Assembly: GCA_013176395.1 (NCBI GenBank)
Contig: JABMLP010000021.1
Span: forward strand, 558,001-622,000
Length of the DNA stretch: 64,000 nucleotides
Reading direction: 5' to 3'
From: Venturia oleaginea
Lineage: Eukaryota; Ascomycota; Dothideomycetes; Venturiales; Venturiaceae
The position numbers and the translations under genes are program-made. Below are positions 53,506 to 64,000 of this stretch, piece after piece (within the stretch, counting starts at the first letter, position 1; every line of letters starts with the position of its first letter). The notes beneath the pieces were generated by a model, which worked only from the letters and a program-made list of their open reading frames with translations, was not told the DNA's origin and did no database searches.

Positions 53506-56500
53506 GCAGAGGAGCTTGAACGCAATATCGCTGCCTATTATCTGAAAGGCTTTGCTTGGGGAGGATGTTCGGTGGAACAGCACAGATTGGCGGGGCGAAA
53601 GAGATCCTTCTGCTTTGCGCATGATTTGGTTGCGAATGATTCATAAAGGGCGTACTGGCGCACAAGAATACCAGATGCTTCACACGACGAGAGATGGGAA
53701 TGGTTGATCGAGGCTGAGCTCAGTGCTATGTGAACGTATTTCATGCACTTGAATTTGGAAACGTGCCTTCGTCAATTTTGCTCGCTATGCCGATCGGCTT
53801 ATACTATGCATAGAGATACTGGATATCCCTTCTTATGAAAGGAATCTCGATCTCATGAAAGTATACCTACAACTCTACTGCCATTGTGCCCTTCCTGTCA
53901 ATACCAAACGAGTCAAGGCTGCACAAGTCACCAGCGGGATGTGTTGTCCTTCATATCAAGCCTTCAATGATCCCAGATTTACGACACTTTTCACCATTCG
54001 AGCTGGAAGTCGCTGTCATATTGTCAGCCACTCGCCTTCACGTCTGCATCCGCAAGCGATATGATGTCCGATCCAGTTCCTGTCAGATGGCCAAATCCAG
54101 ACCGAAGGCTTGCGCCATCTTCTTTGCTTGAAGCACTCTTATTGTCTAAAAGATTGCAACGTGTTTCCAGCTGCGCGTTCTTGCTCTTTCGACAACCTCT
54201 TTGCCGTTGAGAAAGCTTGCATTATGTTTGGATTTGGACTCCGAGTTTGCTGTAGACGTCCTCCGGCAGGGGTTTGTATATCGATCCCGAGGAAGAATGG
54301 GGCGGAGAAGTCGTTGAAGGGTGAGCGGTTGGTCAGATCCATTACTGATTACTTGTTTGCCCAATAGTATAACAAGTTTGACATTGGCTTGCCTGGGGTT
54401 TTCGAATTTGATTACTGGGTGCGTCTTCTGTGAAGATTGAGGATGTGCGGATTATCGGAGAGCACATCTGATAGGCGTGATGGATGCCGATCTATTGCGA
54501 AAGAAATTTATTGCGATACTGCTTGTTGTTAGTGATATGCTTCGAGTTGAATACTGGGTGGGAGTATCTTTCTTCCAACTCTCAGCATGGAGGAGCGGCC
54601 CAGATCGTCGCTTTGAGCTTGTGGAGAGACGCGTCAACTCCAGATGCTATTGAACAACATCGCAATGCATTCGTTAGATGGAAGAGTCCATGGAACGAAA
54701 GTCACTTCGACTCGATTCGCTGGTGGTTTGAGGTTGCGTGCGGAAATTCTTCAGTGAGCGGATGTTCTTCAAGGTCTCGGAATAATCTCATGCCGCGAAT
54801 TGTCGTGTTGCGGCACAGAAAAGACGAGCATATTCTTGATAATCGTTGAGATAATCTTCGAAGCAGTCATAGATCTGGGGCTGGCCGGAAAATCGGGCTG
54901 TTTCAAAATCGTTTGCTGCAAGCGAGAGATTTTGACTACAAAGAAATGAACACAAACGGATCGCAAGACAAAGATTGCCTTCTACGTTTCCAAGAAAACT
55001 GTTTTAAATGCCTGGCTCTGTCTTGATTTCCTGTCCGAGCAGCCACTTCGAACCAGCACATGCTCGAACATATAGGAGCCTCATCCCATCGAGGTTTTGC
55101 TATCCTGTTTGTCACTACCTGACTGCCTCCGTCAGGCCTGTCGACTCATCTCGAACTGCATGAAGTGCGAGACCCTGCCATGCCCTCTAAACGTCCTCAA
55201 AACAGTACCATCCATCCAGAGTGTCTACTCTGCACATTCTACGGCGCCGGAACATTTGAAGCTCGCGCTTCCTTACCGCCTTTTGTACCGATGTCAATCA
55301 GCTTATTGCCTCCGTCCACTCCAGTAGGGATACTTCAATTGTAGAGAGGTATCCAGTGTTCCAGACTTTGGAGGTTGTCTCCAGTATTTTTGGGAGTCTA
55401 AAATATTCTACTGGTCGCCTTTGAGTAAGGTCGAACTCGTTCGTGTGCGACATTCTGGTCTGCTTGTAGTGGTCTCCATTTCCGTCAATGGTGCTGGAAA
55501 GTAATCAACCTCAATATTCTTCCTTCCCCAAAGTCCATCATCAACCCCGAGCAGATTTGGGGAGCTACGCGCCTTTCGATTATGGAAATTTGAAATCCTC
55601 TCAGGGCTTGATTGTTTGCCTTAGATCCTTACAGCCTCCGGTATTTCGGTAGGCTGATAGCTTCTCCCATGCCTGGACTGTCTTGTGCAACGTCTACAGC
55701 GTTCTCTCTGATCTCTTTTGCCTCAAATCCTTGATATAGCTTTGCTCCGCTGTATTTCCACCGAATTGCCTAATTCGGCCTCCATCTCTTGGCTCGTCCC
55801 AATGAGGAAAGTATATGGGGGACCTGGAAACGGTTCTTCAAGAGTATAGGATCTGTTTAAGATACTTGAAGTAGCTGATACACCACTTTTGATACAGACC
55901 AGGTGCTCTTCCGTTGCGTCGTCGTCGATGTGCTCCCGAAGCCAGGCGATGGGTTTGGAAAGGTTTGAGGGAGGCTGGACGTTATAGGCTTCCTGTGATT
56001 AAGTCAGCGTCTATCGAGAAATAGAACCTGTAGCTTCGTCAACAGCGCTGAGATGCTGCATTTGAAACCCTGTCCAGATCATTTTTGAACACTTCGAACT
56101 GATTGGAACTGTGTATTAGTCAATGCCTAGGTCAGCTTGCCCCAACCGCAATTATTTGGATTGAGCTATATCTTCAAGATTATATGAGCTGTATGGGTTT
56201 TAAAGATGTCTGGGGTTCGAGTGTAGCGGGCAGGTGGTTGCCATGTTGATGGTCTTGGCGCTACATTGTTGATACTCCAAAATCTCAGTCGCGAAGACTT
56301 TTGCTCCTTTGGCTACTTTTTGGAGGATTTATTTAGGCTGCAATTGAAGATTAATGGAGAGTGAGATGGTAGAGGCTTTGGGCAGCTCGATTAGCGAGAG
56401 CTCGTCGTCTGTTGCTTTCTGCGCTGCTGGTGAGGCTTGCTATTGGTCCATATCCTCCATGTCCCACATATCAGCTCTTCCTGGTCCAATTGTAAACCTG

Positions 56501-57229
56501 AGATGTCCTTGTTGGCGTTCCGAGCCCTCACCACCCAGCTTGCCACCGTTTCGATGTATATCTTGTGAAGATCCGATCCGGATCGGTGGTGCTTGCGTGA
56601 GCTGGAAAGGAGGAGGATCTTGTTGATGATCGAGCGGATCTTGGATTTGAAAGACATGTCCATGGCTTTTATCTTCGTTGATATCTTGGTTAAATGGAGG
56701 TGATATGCGAGATATAGGAAAGTGCTATTGAAAGGAAAAGACAACAGTAAAAAGTGTGGAAGGTTCTCAAAATGAGGCATCGAAGGGGACAGATTTCAAT
56801 GGCTCTCCAAAATCAACTAAGGCGAACAGCTAGCAAGAAGTAGGGTACATTTCATCCTCCAAAGCGTCCTGCAGGAGCACCGCCGACTGTCAGCCTGGTC
56901 AATATGCTTTTGCTCTCTTCTCTCGCCTTGCAATGGACATCCTTTCAATGATCCTATTGAGTTGTCTCCATCTCTAATAACCAGGTCAACGTGTGCAGAG
57001 ATTCCTGCCCGAATTGTTGACCACCTTCTCTCCAATTCGAAAGTCCAAACCGAATTCCATGATCCATATGATCCATTCTACACTGGAGTTGGAGTGTCCA
57101 CGTTTTTGAAGTTTGAACAACACCAAAAATGTGATATGAGTATAAATTGAATGAGTGACTGCCTGACCCTCAAACCGAGTGGAAATGAGGGCTATCTGTA
57201 CAAGAATAATTGTACTGAAAACTGGAACA
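53506..57229. other. 3.7-kb gene-poor stretch
   Basis: No gene is supported. Two coding-like pieces are seen without partners. One, on the plus strand at about 54476-54650, reads GVMDADLLRKKFIAILLVVS. The other, on the minus strand at 56400-56660, reads MDMSFKSKIRSIINKILLLS in one frame and GHLRFTIGPGRADMWDMEDM in another, the latter broken by a TAG. Both could be relics or single exons. Confidence 0.35.
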
Positions 57230-57324
57230 GATGACTCATAGATCCTGCTTAGAAGACAAGGCCAAGGCTGTAGTCAGCATTACTATTTGATGAAATATGA
57301 TGGTGCAGGCCAAGCATTCATTGG

Positions 57325-57425
57325 ACACTTGAGAAACAGCTTGCTGAGGGATCAAAAAGATTGAATGGCTCATTCTCCTAAACTGAGAAATAAGACGTAA
57401 CTATATACATAAGATGTAGAAGATT
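57325..57425 (-). repeat. Short Copia leader remnant
   Basis: About 100 bp resemble 25505-25605, the leader of the Copia remnant near the MFS gene. Shared landmarks are GAAACAGCTT, AAAAGATTGAATGGCT, TCTCCTAA and ACTATATACA. It lies just outside the Ngaro element, so the latter may have inserted near an older Copia fragment. Confidence 0.5.
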
Positions 57426-57518
57426 CGAGAAGTGTCAAGAAGTGAGTGTGTACAGCCACTTGTAGATCATATATATCAAACATGTGCGCTTGGCGTGGTG
57501 ATCAACATCCCATACATC

Positions 57519-57635
57519 TGCTAGTGTCTATCTGGTGGAGCAAGGGCCTCGTCCGACCAAGCGACAACAACAACATGGCGATCTCGCATATCGCACGACT
57601 TCTGAGCCCTCTGAGGCTCGTCTTGTATCTAGATT
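57519..57635. repeat. Split direct repeat A1 of the Ngaro element
   Basis: 117 bp, TGCTAGTGTCTATCTGGTGG through CTCGTCTTGTATCTAGATT; matches A2 at 63640-63756 with essentially no differences. Confidence 0.9.
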
Positions 57636-57900
57636 GTTGTTGTAGGACTCGTCCTTCATCCCGATATTCTCCTTATCGTCCTACGAGTCTTTCCCGCCGC
57701 TGCGCGCGCCGCGCTTAGCCGTTCACCGCTTCTCGACAGACTTTTCAAGTACACCGCTGGCCTCGACGACGTCTTGGGCATCGTTATATTGCACCAGCAT
57801 CAGAAATCCCTTCCAAAGAGCTCCTTGGCATCTCTAGGGCTCTGTACTTATTAACAGAGCTGACCTGCTAACGATTTTAAATAGTTATACCGCTTTCTTT

Positions 57901-59112
57901 ATGCCTCCGAAGAAGGATATCACCGCGTCGGTTCCTATCAACTTATCCCTACCACCGGGTCACTCTACTCGCTCCTCTCGTACCCGATCCCCCTCTATTG
58001 TCTTCGGGACCCAGAGGTCATCTTCACGGTCTCTTACACCCATTGGCGGCGGGATGACACCTACTCAACCTCAGCCCACGTTAGCCCCGCCACGGGCACC
58101 GCCTCTAGCTCTGACCCTCGAACAGGTCGCGATCAACAATGCCCAGGCCGCTGAGGCTCGCGCCGTAGAGGCTCACAGGCTAAGGATGGACCGCGAAAAG
58201 GAGGAGCACGACCTCCAGATGCAGGTCAAACGCGAAGAAGCGGCGGCGCGCCTTGCGAAAATTAGGGAGGGCTCTTTACTCGAACTACCGCATGGCACCA
58301 GTCGTCCGGGGGCGACTGAGCCGGATAACAGTACGGGTAAGTCCCTCGATAACCAGCTGGTTTCGACACTTCGTATGCGTTTCCCTGCCCTACCCATTCA
58401 CCTTGCGGAGAGCGTCAAGAATGGCACTTTTGAGCCAATAAACCTCGTACGTTTACGCTTGACGGACCCGGTACCATCTGCATCTCCGGGAGAAGATCGT
58501 TTCCGGTTCGACGTCTCTACTGGCACGGCGAATCTCGTCAAAATCAAAGCAACAGCATCGTACGAGGACTATCCAGCACCACGCTTCTGGCTCGAGGCAT
58601 TCACCTACTACGTTAGCCTCCTCTATATTCTCTTCCCTACTTTGAGCGCTGCAACGTACGAAGCCATCAATACCTTTCGCGCCAAGGCCGAGGCTTTGTG
58701 CCTACACTACGACTGGGCCTCCGTGCGCCTCTTGGTCTTCACATTCCACGCCGAAGTAATCCAGCGCGGTATTACGACGGCGAGCCACTGGAACCTCAGC
58801 TATGCCTTTCAGGATCGCTTCTGCAATCCACTTACGTCGAAGGCTCATCTCGAGGCTCAACAATTAATGGCAAAGCTTCAGTCGGCAGCTGCTCGTACAG
58901 CTTCGAAGAGCTCTGAGAAGCGAAAGCGCAGCGACTCGTCCCTCAAAAACGAGACCTGCCTTAGCTATAACAGAGGAGCATGTACATGGGGTGAGTCGTG
59001 CAAGCGCTCCCATGTCTGTACCACTTGCAAGCAAAACCACCCCGCCACCGCTTGTCCGAAGAAGGCTTCAAGGCCTAAGGCGGAGACCGACCCTCTCAAG
59101 GTCGCCAAATAG
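57901..59112 (+). CDS. Ngaro gag-like protein with Cys/His zinc fingers
   Basis: 403 aa from the ATG at 57901 (MPPKKDITASVPINLSLPPG). The N-terminus is Ser/Pro-rich and is followed by a coiled-coil segment (AAEARAVEAHRLRMDREKEE). The central part (PAPRFWLEAFTYYVSLLYIL ... YDWASVRLLVFTFHAEVIQR) looks like the capsid-like region of DIRS/Ngaro ORF1. The end has CLSYNRGACTWGESCKRSH, a CCCH finger, then CTTCKQNHPATACP. It would package the element RNA. The stop is TAG followed by CAG, and the next codons stay in the same frame as RT, so readthrough into pol is possible; a nonsense mutation in a once fused ORF is the alternative. Confidence 0.8.
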   Translation: MPPKKDITASVPINLSLPPGHSTRSSRTRSPSIVFGTQRSSSRSLTPIGGGMTPTQPQPTLAPPRAPPLALTLEQVAINNAQAAEARAVEAHRLRMDREKEEHDLQMQVKREEAAARLAKIREGSLLELPHGTSRPGATEPDNSTGKSLDNQLVSTLRMRFPALPIHLAESVKNGTFEPINLVRLRLTDPVPSASPGEDRFRFDVSTGTANLVKIKATASYEDYPAPRFWLEAFTYYVSLLYILFPTLSAATYEAINTFRAKAEALCLHYDWASVRLLVFTFHAEVIQRGITTASHWNLSYAFQDRFCNPLTSKAHLEAQQLMAKLQSAAARTASKSSEKRKRSDSSLKNETCLSYNRGACTWGESCKRSHVCTTCKQNHPATACPKKASRPKAETDPLKVAK

Positions 59113-60796
59113 CAGCCAAAGGACGAGTTCCGGTCGAATACGGAGCCCTTGTTTGCTGTATTCCAACCCGATGGCCCGCCGCTGCCTGAGAATAGGTCGC
59201 CTTTCAAGCCTCTTGGCTGGATAAGCCTCCTCTCAGGATATCCAGAGCGCACACTGGTGACTAACCTAGTTGGTATTCTCACGTACGGCGCCTCCATCGG
59301 TATCTGCGAGCCTCATACGATTCGCGTACGCGGCTTTTCGAACAACTACTTCTCCGACGAGGCGACCGTAGCCGAAGCTACGGGCTACGTTGCGAAGGAG
59401 CTGGCCGCCGGCCGATTGGCTATCTCTACAGACCCGGGCCTGTTTATCGCTCCTCTTGGGATGGTCCCAAAACAAGACGGAACCTTACGCCGGATCCACG
59501 ACCTCTCTTGGCCGCCCTAAACTTCAGTCAACGACGCCATTCCACGCGTGTTTGGCAAGCTACAGTACACCAGAGTCGACAGAATTGTTCAGCACGTCCT
59601 TCGTACAGGCCGGGGCTGTCTTCTAATGAAACGCGACATTGCGCACGCTTTTCGCAACATCCCTGTGGATCTCATTTCGTCCCGGTATCTTGGGTTTTGC
59701 CTCAACGGCGTCAATTATCAAGAACTCTGCCTCCCTTTCGGTCTCAGGACTGCGCCATTTATCTTCAATCTCTTTGCGGAAGGTCTCCATTGGGCTCTCG
59801 ACGAGCAGGCCGGCACGCGCAGTATCCCTACCGCGATCGAGCACTACCTTGATGATTTTATGTTTGTGTGTACGTCAGGAAATTTCGGACCGCGTTTCGG
59901 AACTCTGGATCAAGACCACCGATCGACTTGGGATTCCTCGCAAGGATGCCAAAGACGTGGTCGGCACGGCCGTCGAGATATTAGGTCTTCTGGTTGATAC
60001 GGTACGCTTGGAACTGCGTCTCTCCGACGAGAAGAGAGATTCTTTGATCCAGGCTATCCGTGATCACCTCTCCGAGACAAGGCCGCGGCTCCGGGATACG
60101 AAGTCCCTCGCCGGGCGGCTCAGTTGGGCCAGTGCCGTCATCCGCCTTGGCCGGGTTTACACTCGATCGATCTGGGACTACCTGAGCGGAGCATACGGAG
60201 AAGTCAATCGGCACTTTCGCCGAGCCCTGACTAGCGGTGTACGAGACGACCTTCTCTGGTGGCTCCGTGCGCTCGAGCTAACCAACGGGGTCTACTTCTT
60301 CGATTATCGAAAGCGCCGTTGTTTCCACCTTTACACTGATGCCTCCGGACAACAAAGCCTCGGCGGCTTCTTTTTCGAGTCCTCTGAGACCGATGTCTCT
60401 TGGGGGGATTACACCAATAGTATCGCAATCGAGCATGCTTTTATTGCTGAACCGTCCAATCGTTCGGCGTTTATCAACCCTAAGGAGATGGAGGCTGTTG
60501 CCGTCGCATTCCTCCGTTGGGGACCGTCTCTCTGGGCACATAATCGGGTTGTTATCCACTGTGACAACTCTACGGCCGTGGCCGGGTTGACGAAGGAGGC
60601 TGTTCGTGGTGAGAGCAACACCCATCTCCGCACTATTGTTACTCAGGCCGCTGCCTGCGATATTGTTATCGAAGCCCGCTGGCTTCCATCTACGGCTAAC
60701 GGCCTGGCCGATGCCCTCTCTCGAGTCCAGTTTGATCGTATCGCCTGGCTCTGCCCCCAATGGGGCTCACCGCTTTCGATCTCACAGTTCCGCTGA
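59113..60796 (+). pseudogene. Ngaro reverse transcriptase-RNase H, interrupted by TAA and a frameshift
   Basis: Continues in the gag frame after its TAG: LFAVFQPDGPPLPENRSPFK, GLFIAPLGMVPKQDGTLRRI and HDLSWPP. A TAA at 59518-59520 interrupts it before TSVNDAIPRVFGKLQYTRVD. The palm motifs are CLLMKRDIAHAFRNIPV, CLPFGLRTAPFIFNLF and the catalytic YLDDFMF. At about 59870 the frame must shift to continue VRQEISDRVSELWIKTTDRL. RNase H follows: CFHLYTDASGQQSLGGFFFE, INPKEMEAVAVAFLRW, VVIHCDNSTAVAGLTKEAV and the end TANGLADALSRVQFDRIAWL. It would copy element RNA into cDNA. The lesions mean this copy makes no complete enzyme. Confidence 0.85.
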
Positions 60797-61997
60797 ACTA
60801 TTGTTGAACCGTCCGATCGTTCGGCCTTTATTAACCCTAAAGAGATGGAGGCCGTTGCCGTTGCCGTTGCATTCCTCCGTTGGGGACCATCTCTATAGGC
60901 ATATCCGGCCGACGCCCTCTCTCGAGTCTAGTTTTCGATCGTATCGTCTAGCTGCCTCCGATGGGGCTCACCTTTTTCGATCTCAGTTCCGCTGAACTAT
61001 TGGTGAACCGTCCGATCGTTCGGCGTTTATCAACCCTAAAGAGATGGAGGCCGTTGCCGTTGCCGTTGCATTCCTCCGTTGGGGACCATCTCTATAGGTA
61101 CATCCGGCCGACGCCCTCTCTCGAGTCTAGTTTCGATCTTATCGTCTAGCTCTGCCTCCGATGAGGCTCACCGCTTTCGATCTTACAGTTCCGTTGAACT
61201 ATTGGTGAATTGTCCGATCGTTCGGCGTTTATCAACCCTAAAGAGATGGAGGCCGTTGCCGTTGCCGTTGCATTCCTCCGTTGGGGACCATCTCTATAGG
61301 TACATCTGGCCGACGCCCTCGCGAGTCTAGTTTTCGATCGTATCGTCTAGCTCTGCCTCCGATGGGGCTCACCGCTTTCGATCTTATAGTTCCGTTGAAC
61401 TATTGGTGAACCGTCCGATCGTTCGGCGTTTATCAACCCTAAAGAGATGGAGGCCGTTGCCGTTGCCGTTGCATTCCTCCGTTGGGGACCATCTCTATAG
61501 GTACATCCGGCCGACGCCGTCTCTCGAGTCTAGTTTCGATCGTATCGTCTAGCTCTGCCTCCGATGGGGCTCACCGTTTTCGATCTCACAGTTCCGCTGA
61601 ACTATTGGTGAACCGTCCGATCGTTCGGCGTTTATCAACCCTAAAGAGATGGAGGCCGTTGCCGTTGCCGTTGCATTCCTCCGTTGGGGACCATCTCTAT
61701 AGGTACATCTGGCCGACGCTCTCGCGAGTCTAGTTTCGATCGTATCGTCTGGCTCTGCCTCCGATGGGGCTCACCGCTTTCGATCTTACAGTTCCGTTGA
61801 ACTATTGTTGAGCCGTCCGATCGTTCGGCGTTTATCAACCCTAAGAGATGGAGGCCGTTGCCGTTGCCGTTGCATTCCTCCGTTGGGGACCATCTCTATA
61901 GGTACATCTGGCCGACGCCCTCGCGAGTCTAGTTTCGATCGTATCGTCTGGCTCTGCCTCCGATGGGGCTCTCCGCTATCGTCCTTACAGTTCCGTT
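60795..61997 (+). repeat. Six-unit ~200-bp tandem array derived from the adjacent RNase H sequence
   Basis: Unit starts (GAACTATTG) are at 60795, 60994, 61196, 61397, 61599 and 61799, with the array ending at 61998; spacing is 199-202 bp. Each unit equals two pieces of the preceding RNase H gene: about 60442-60542 (AACCGTCCAATCGTTCGGCG through GGGCACATA) joined directly to about 60706-60796 (GGCCGATGCCCTCTCTCGAG through the stop region). The ~163 bp between is missing. All units share changes from the parent, such as an extra GTTGCC repeat and a TATAGG stop. So one deleted copy arose first and was then amplified. Confidence 0.88.
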
Positions 61998-62077
61998 GAA
62001 TTCTTGCTATCCCGGGGATTGCAACTTTGGGCTTGGCGCGCTGTTCGTGGCAGCCGTTCTTTGCAGGCTCATCGGCT

Positions 62078-63247
62078 TAAGCGCCATGCTACTCTGCTAT
62101 CGCCGACGTTCGGCAGATACCCTGGTCGGACTCCGGTACTCGTACAAAGCTTGCTAACGTGCTTCGTCCAGCACCTAGCCTCGAGTATACTTCCTACGAT
62201 AGCGAGCTCCTCCCTACAGTTCATAGGTTCTTCCTCCGTACCCTTCGCGAGCGAAACCTTGGCCTCTCTGATGAGTATATTACCCTCTTATGGTACGGCT
62301 TGGCCCAGAACACGCGCAACACGTACGGCGCGGGTATCAAGAGCTGGGAGAGGTTCTGTACGCTGGAGGGCTGTGTAGACTATCCCGCAGAACCCCTCAA
62401 TCTCGGCGAATGGATGGCAAGGCGTGTCATTACTGGAGGAGCGGAAGGCATCATTTCCGGCGCTACAGCGGCCAGCTACCTCTCCGCAGTACGTTCAAAG
62501 CATATCGACCTGGGATACCCTATCAGCGCGTTCGCTGATCCGATGCTCCTACGCGCAAGACAGGGGGCTCTCAACCTCAGGCCTCCGAAGCGCAAGAATA
62601 GGCTCCCTATTACTGTACGCATCCTTGAGGGACTGACGGCTGTGGAACCGACCACCGGAGCCGACCTCAATCTCGACACTCTCTTCAAGGTGGCCTATGC
62701 TGGTTTCTTCCGCCTTGGCGAGCTGGCTTACACTAGAAGAGATAGGGAGCACCCGCTGTTCTCCTATACTCACGTCTTACGGAGCGATATCGCCTTCCAT
62801 CGTCATACGCCTAGCCATCAGCCTTACGGGGTCTCTATTTTCCTGAAGCGTAGCAAGACCGATTACGCTAATCAGGGCGTTCCCATCTCCATCGCCGCAA
62901 CGGGAAAACCTACCTGTGCAGTAGCCGCCCTGGTAAGACTTTTCAGGCACGATCCGAAGCCGCTTTCGGCGCCTCTCTTCGACATCGGCAAAGGGCATTG
63001 TTCGGCCGCTGCTGTACACATGCAACTACGCCGACGCCTCCTCGCTACTGGTATTATCTCCTCGCTGGACGACAAGTCCTACACAGGCCATTCCTTCCGC
63101 AGGGGTGCTGCTACGGACGCAGCTGCGAAGGGAGTGCCTGAGCTCGAGCTTAAGGCAGCGGGTCGATGGTCCTCCGAAGCTTTCCTCCGTTACATATCCC
63201 GTTCGTTCGAACAGCAGCTTGCAATCAGTCGCCTGTTCCTGATATGA
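62078..63247 (+). CDS. Ngaro tyrosine recombinase
   Basis: The frame is open from about 62078 to 63247; numbering from 62159 (GTG) gives 362 residues. No ATG precedes the conserved part, so the protein may start by splicing, by a non-ATG codon, or have been fused to RT. An N-terminal SAM-like helical domain (SLEYTSYDSELLPTVHRFFL, NTRNTYGAGIKSWERFC) precedes the catalytic domain. The active-site residues are all present: Arg185 (AYAGFFRLGELAY), Lys around 230-233 (SIFLKRSKTD), His311 and Arg314 (GHSFRRGAATDAA), Trp337 (GRWSSEAF) and the nucleophile Tyr345 (FLRYI). It would integrate the circular cDNA. Catalytic domain intact. Confidence 0.85.
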
Positions 63248-63404
63248 CACCGTTGTGTTCACCCGATCGCCAAAAGCTATACTCTGCTTCGCTACACCGC
63301 TGTGTTTCTCGCCTCTACCCTGGACCGAGTATGTCGTACAGACTCGCCTCCTATCCCACCTCGTTTCCTTCTTGTTTGTCTGGGCCGCAGGCGCTTCGCT
63401 TCTG

Positions 63405-63607
63405 GGCAGTAGGGCACCTCATTTGCCTTCAATCGAGAAGCAATTGAGCCGTGGGCATGCCATCCTGAGACCTACCCCGTGGCTGAAGCCCCGTGTGGCT
63501 GAGGAAGCCTGTATGGCTCAGGGCTCAATGGCTTGCTCGCTCACAATGAAAATTCACGTGCCCTGGCCTGCGCCGGCCAATCAACAGATAAAACGTGCCA
63601 GATGACC
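63405..63607. repeat. Split direct repeat B1
   Basis: GGCAGTAGGGCACCTCATTT through CGTGCCAGATGACC; repeated at 63798-64000. Confidence 0.9.
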
Positions 63608-63639
63608 GTGATCCGAAGGCGTGGCGAGATGGAGATAGA

Positions 63640-63756
63640 TGCTAGTGTCTATCTGGTGGAGCAAGGGCCTCGTCCGACCAAGCGACAACAACAACATGGC
63701 GATCTCGCATATCGCACGACTTCTGAGCCCTCTGAGGCTCGTCTTGTATCTAGATT
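63640..63756. repeat. Split direct repeat A2
   Basis: 117 bp matching A1 (57519-57635). Confidence 0.9.
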
Positions 63757-63797
63757 CCCACCCGCCTACACCCTGTAGTCAACGTCTTATACGTGCA

Positions 63798-64000
63798 GGC
63801 AGTAGGGCACCTCATTTGCCTTCAATCGAGAAGCAATTGAGCCGTGGGCATGCCATCCTGAGACCTACCCCGTGGCTGAAGCCCCGTGTGGCTGAGGAAG
63901 CCTGTATGGCTCAGGGCTCAATGGCTTGCTCGCTCACAATGAAAATTCACGTGCCCTGGCCTGCGCCGGCCAATCAACAGATAAAACGTGCCAGATGACC
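63798..64000. repeat. Split direct repeat B2 (reaches window end)
   Basis: Matches B1 for its whole visible length. The outer end of the element may lie at or just beyond 64000. Confidence 0.85.

Larger units (their letters stand above)
57519..64000 (+). mobile_element. Ngaro/DIRS-type tyrosine-recombinase retrotransposon (at least 6.5 kb; runs to the window end)
   Basis: Order on the plus strand: A1 repeat, ~265-bp leader, gag-like ORF, RT-RNase H, a ~1.2-kb tandem array, tyrosine recombinase, B1, A2, B2. The A1...B1-A2-B2 arrangement (split direct repeats) is the hallmark of Ngaro/PAT elements. These integrate through a circular DNA intermediate and a tyrosine recombinase instead of an integrase. 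No methyltransferase ORF, as found in DIRS1, was seen. RT-RH carries two lesions (TAA at 59518-59520, frameshift near 59870). The near-identity of the repeat pairs suggests a fairly recent insertion. Confidence 0.9.

Noticed and set aside
63405..64000. B1/B2 repeats as a simple LTR pair
   Set aside because: The A repeat also occurs at the left end and lies between B1 and B2, which is the split-direct-repeat layout, not an LTR layout.

Overview
The window looks like nuclear DNA of a filamentous ascomycete (Pezizomycotina). Genes are small and split by short GT-AG introns, mostly 50-200 bp, often with CTAAC-like branch sites. Recognisable genes include a NIS1-type secreted effector, an RCR-family membrane protein, Elongator subunit 5 and SEC22, and the repeats are typical fungal retroelements. 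A plant-associated leotiomycete-like fungus would fit, but that is inference. No tRNA, rRNA or CRISPR was seen.

Layout. 1-1000: two decayed related gene fragments. 1535-6421: an O6-alkylguanine-DNA alkyltransferase (minus), a NIS1-like effector (plus) and a cyclophilin (plus). 8163-18135: a retroelement block around a PEBP-family gene, with a 982-bp non-autonomous element and a full-length 5.9-kb Tad1-like LINE, each bounded by a 14-bp target duplication. 18449-24908: an RCR-like protein, an unrecognised 369-aa protein and a six-exon MFS transporter. 24923-34467: nested transposon debris, with two Copia-type remnants, a second copy of the non-autonomous element, and a hAT transposon inserted in that copy. 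35361-47339: a housekeeping cluster of mitochondrial leucyl-tRNA synthetase, U4/U6.U5 27K protein, ELP5, a DEUBAD-like protein and SEC22, with a 3.7-kb gene-poor gap inside. 47340-57230: gene-poor, with two small unrecognised genes. 57519 to the window end: a Ngaro/DIRS-type tyrosine-recombinase retrotransposon with split direct repeats.

The strongest unusual signals are four. (i) A roughly 200-bp, six-unit tandem array inside the Ngaro element, built from an internally deleted piece of its own RNase H region. (ii) A non-autonomous element family that shares its 3' tail with the LINE but carries unrelated, internally repeated sequence. (iii) The long 428-bp last intron of SEC22, which keeps the upstream frame open and encodes hydrophobic segments. 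(iv) Apparent frameshifts in otherwise good genes (leucyl-tRNA synthetase, PEBP).

The housekeeping genes act in separate pathways: DNA repair, protein folding, mitochondrial translation, splicing, tRNA modification and ER-Golgi transport. Two divergent pairs (leucyl-tRNA synthetase/27K and DEUBAD-like/SEC22) probably share intergenic promoters. All transposons carry visible lesions, so the copies seen here are probably not autonomous.
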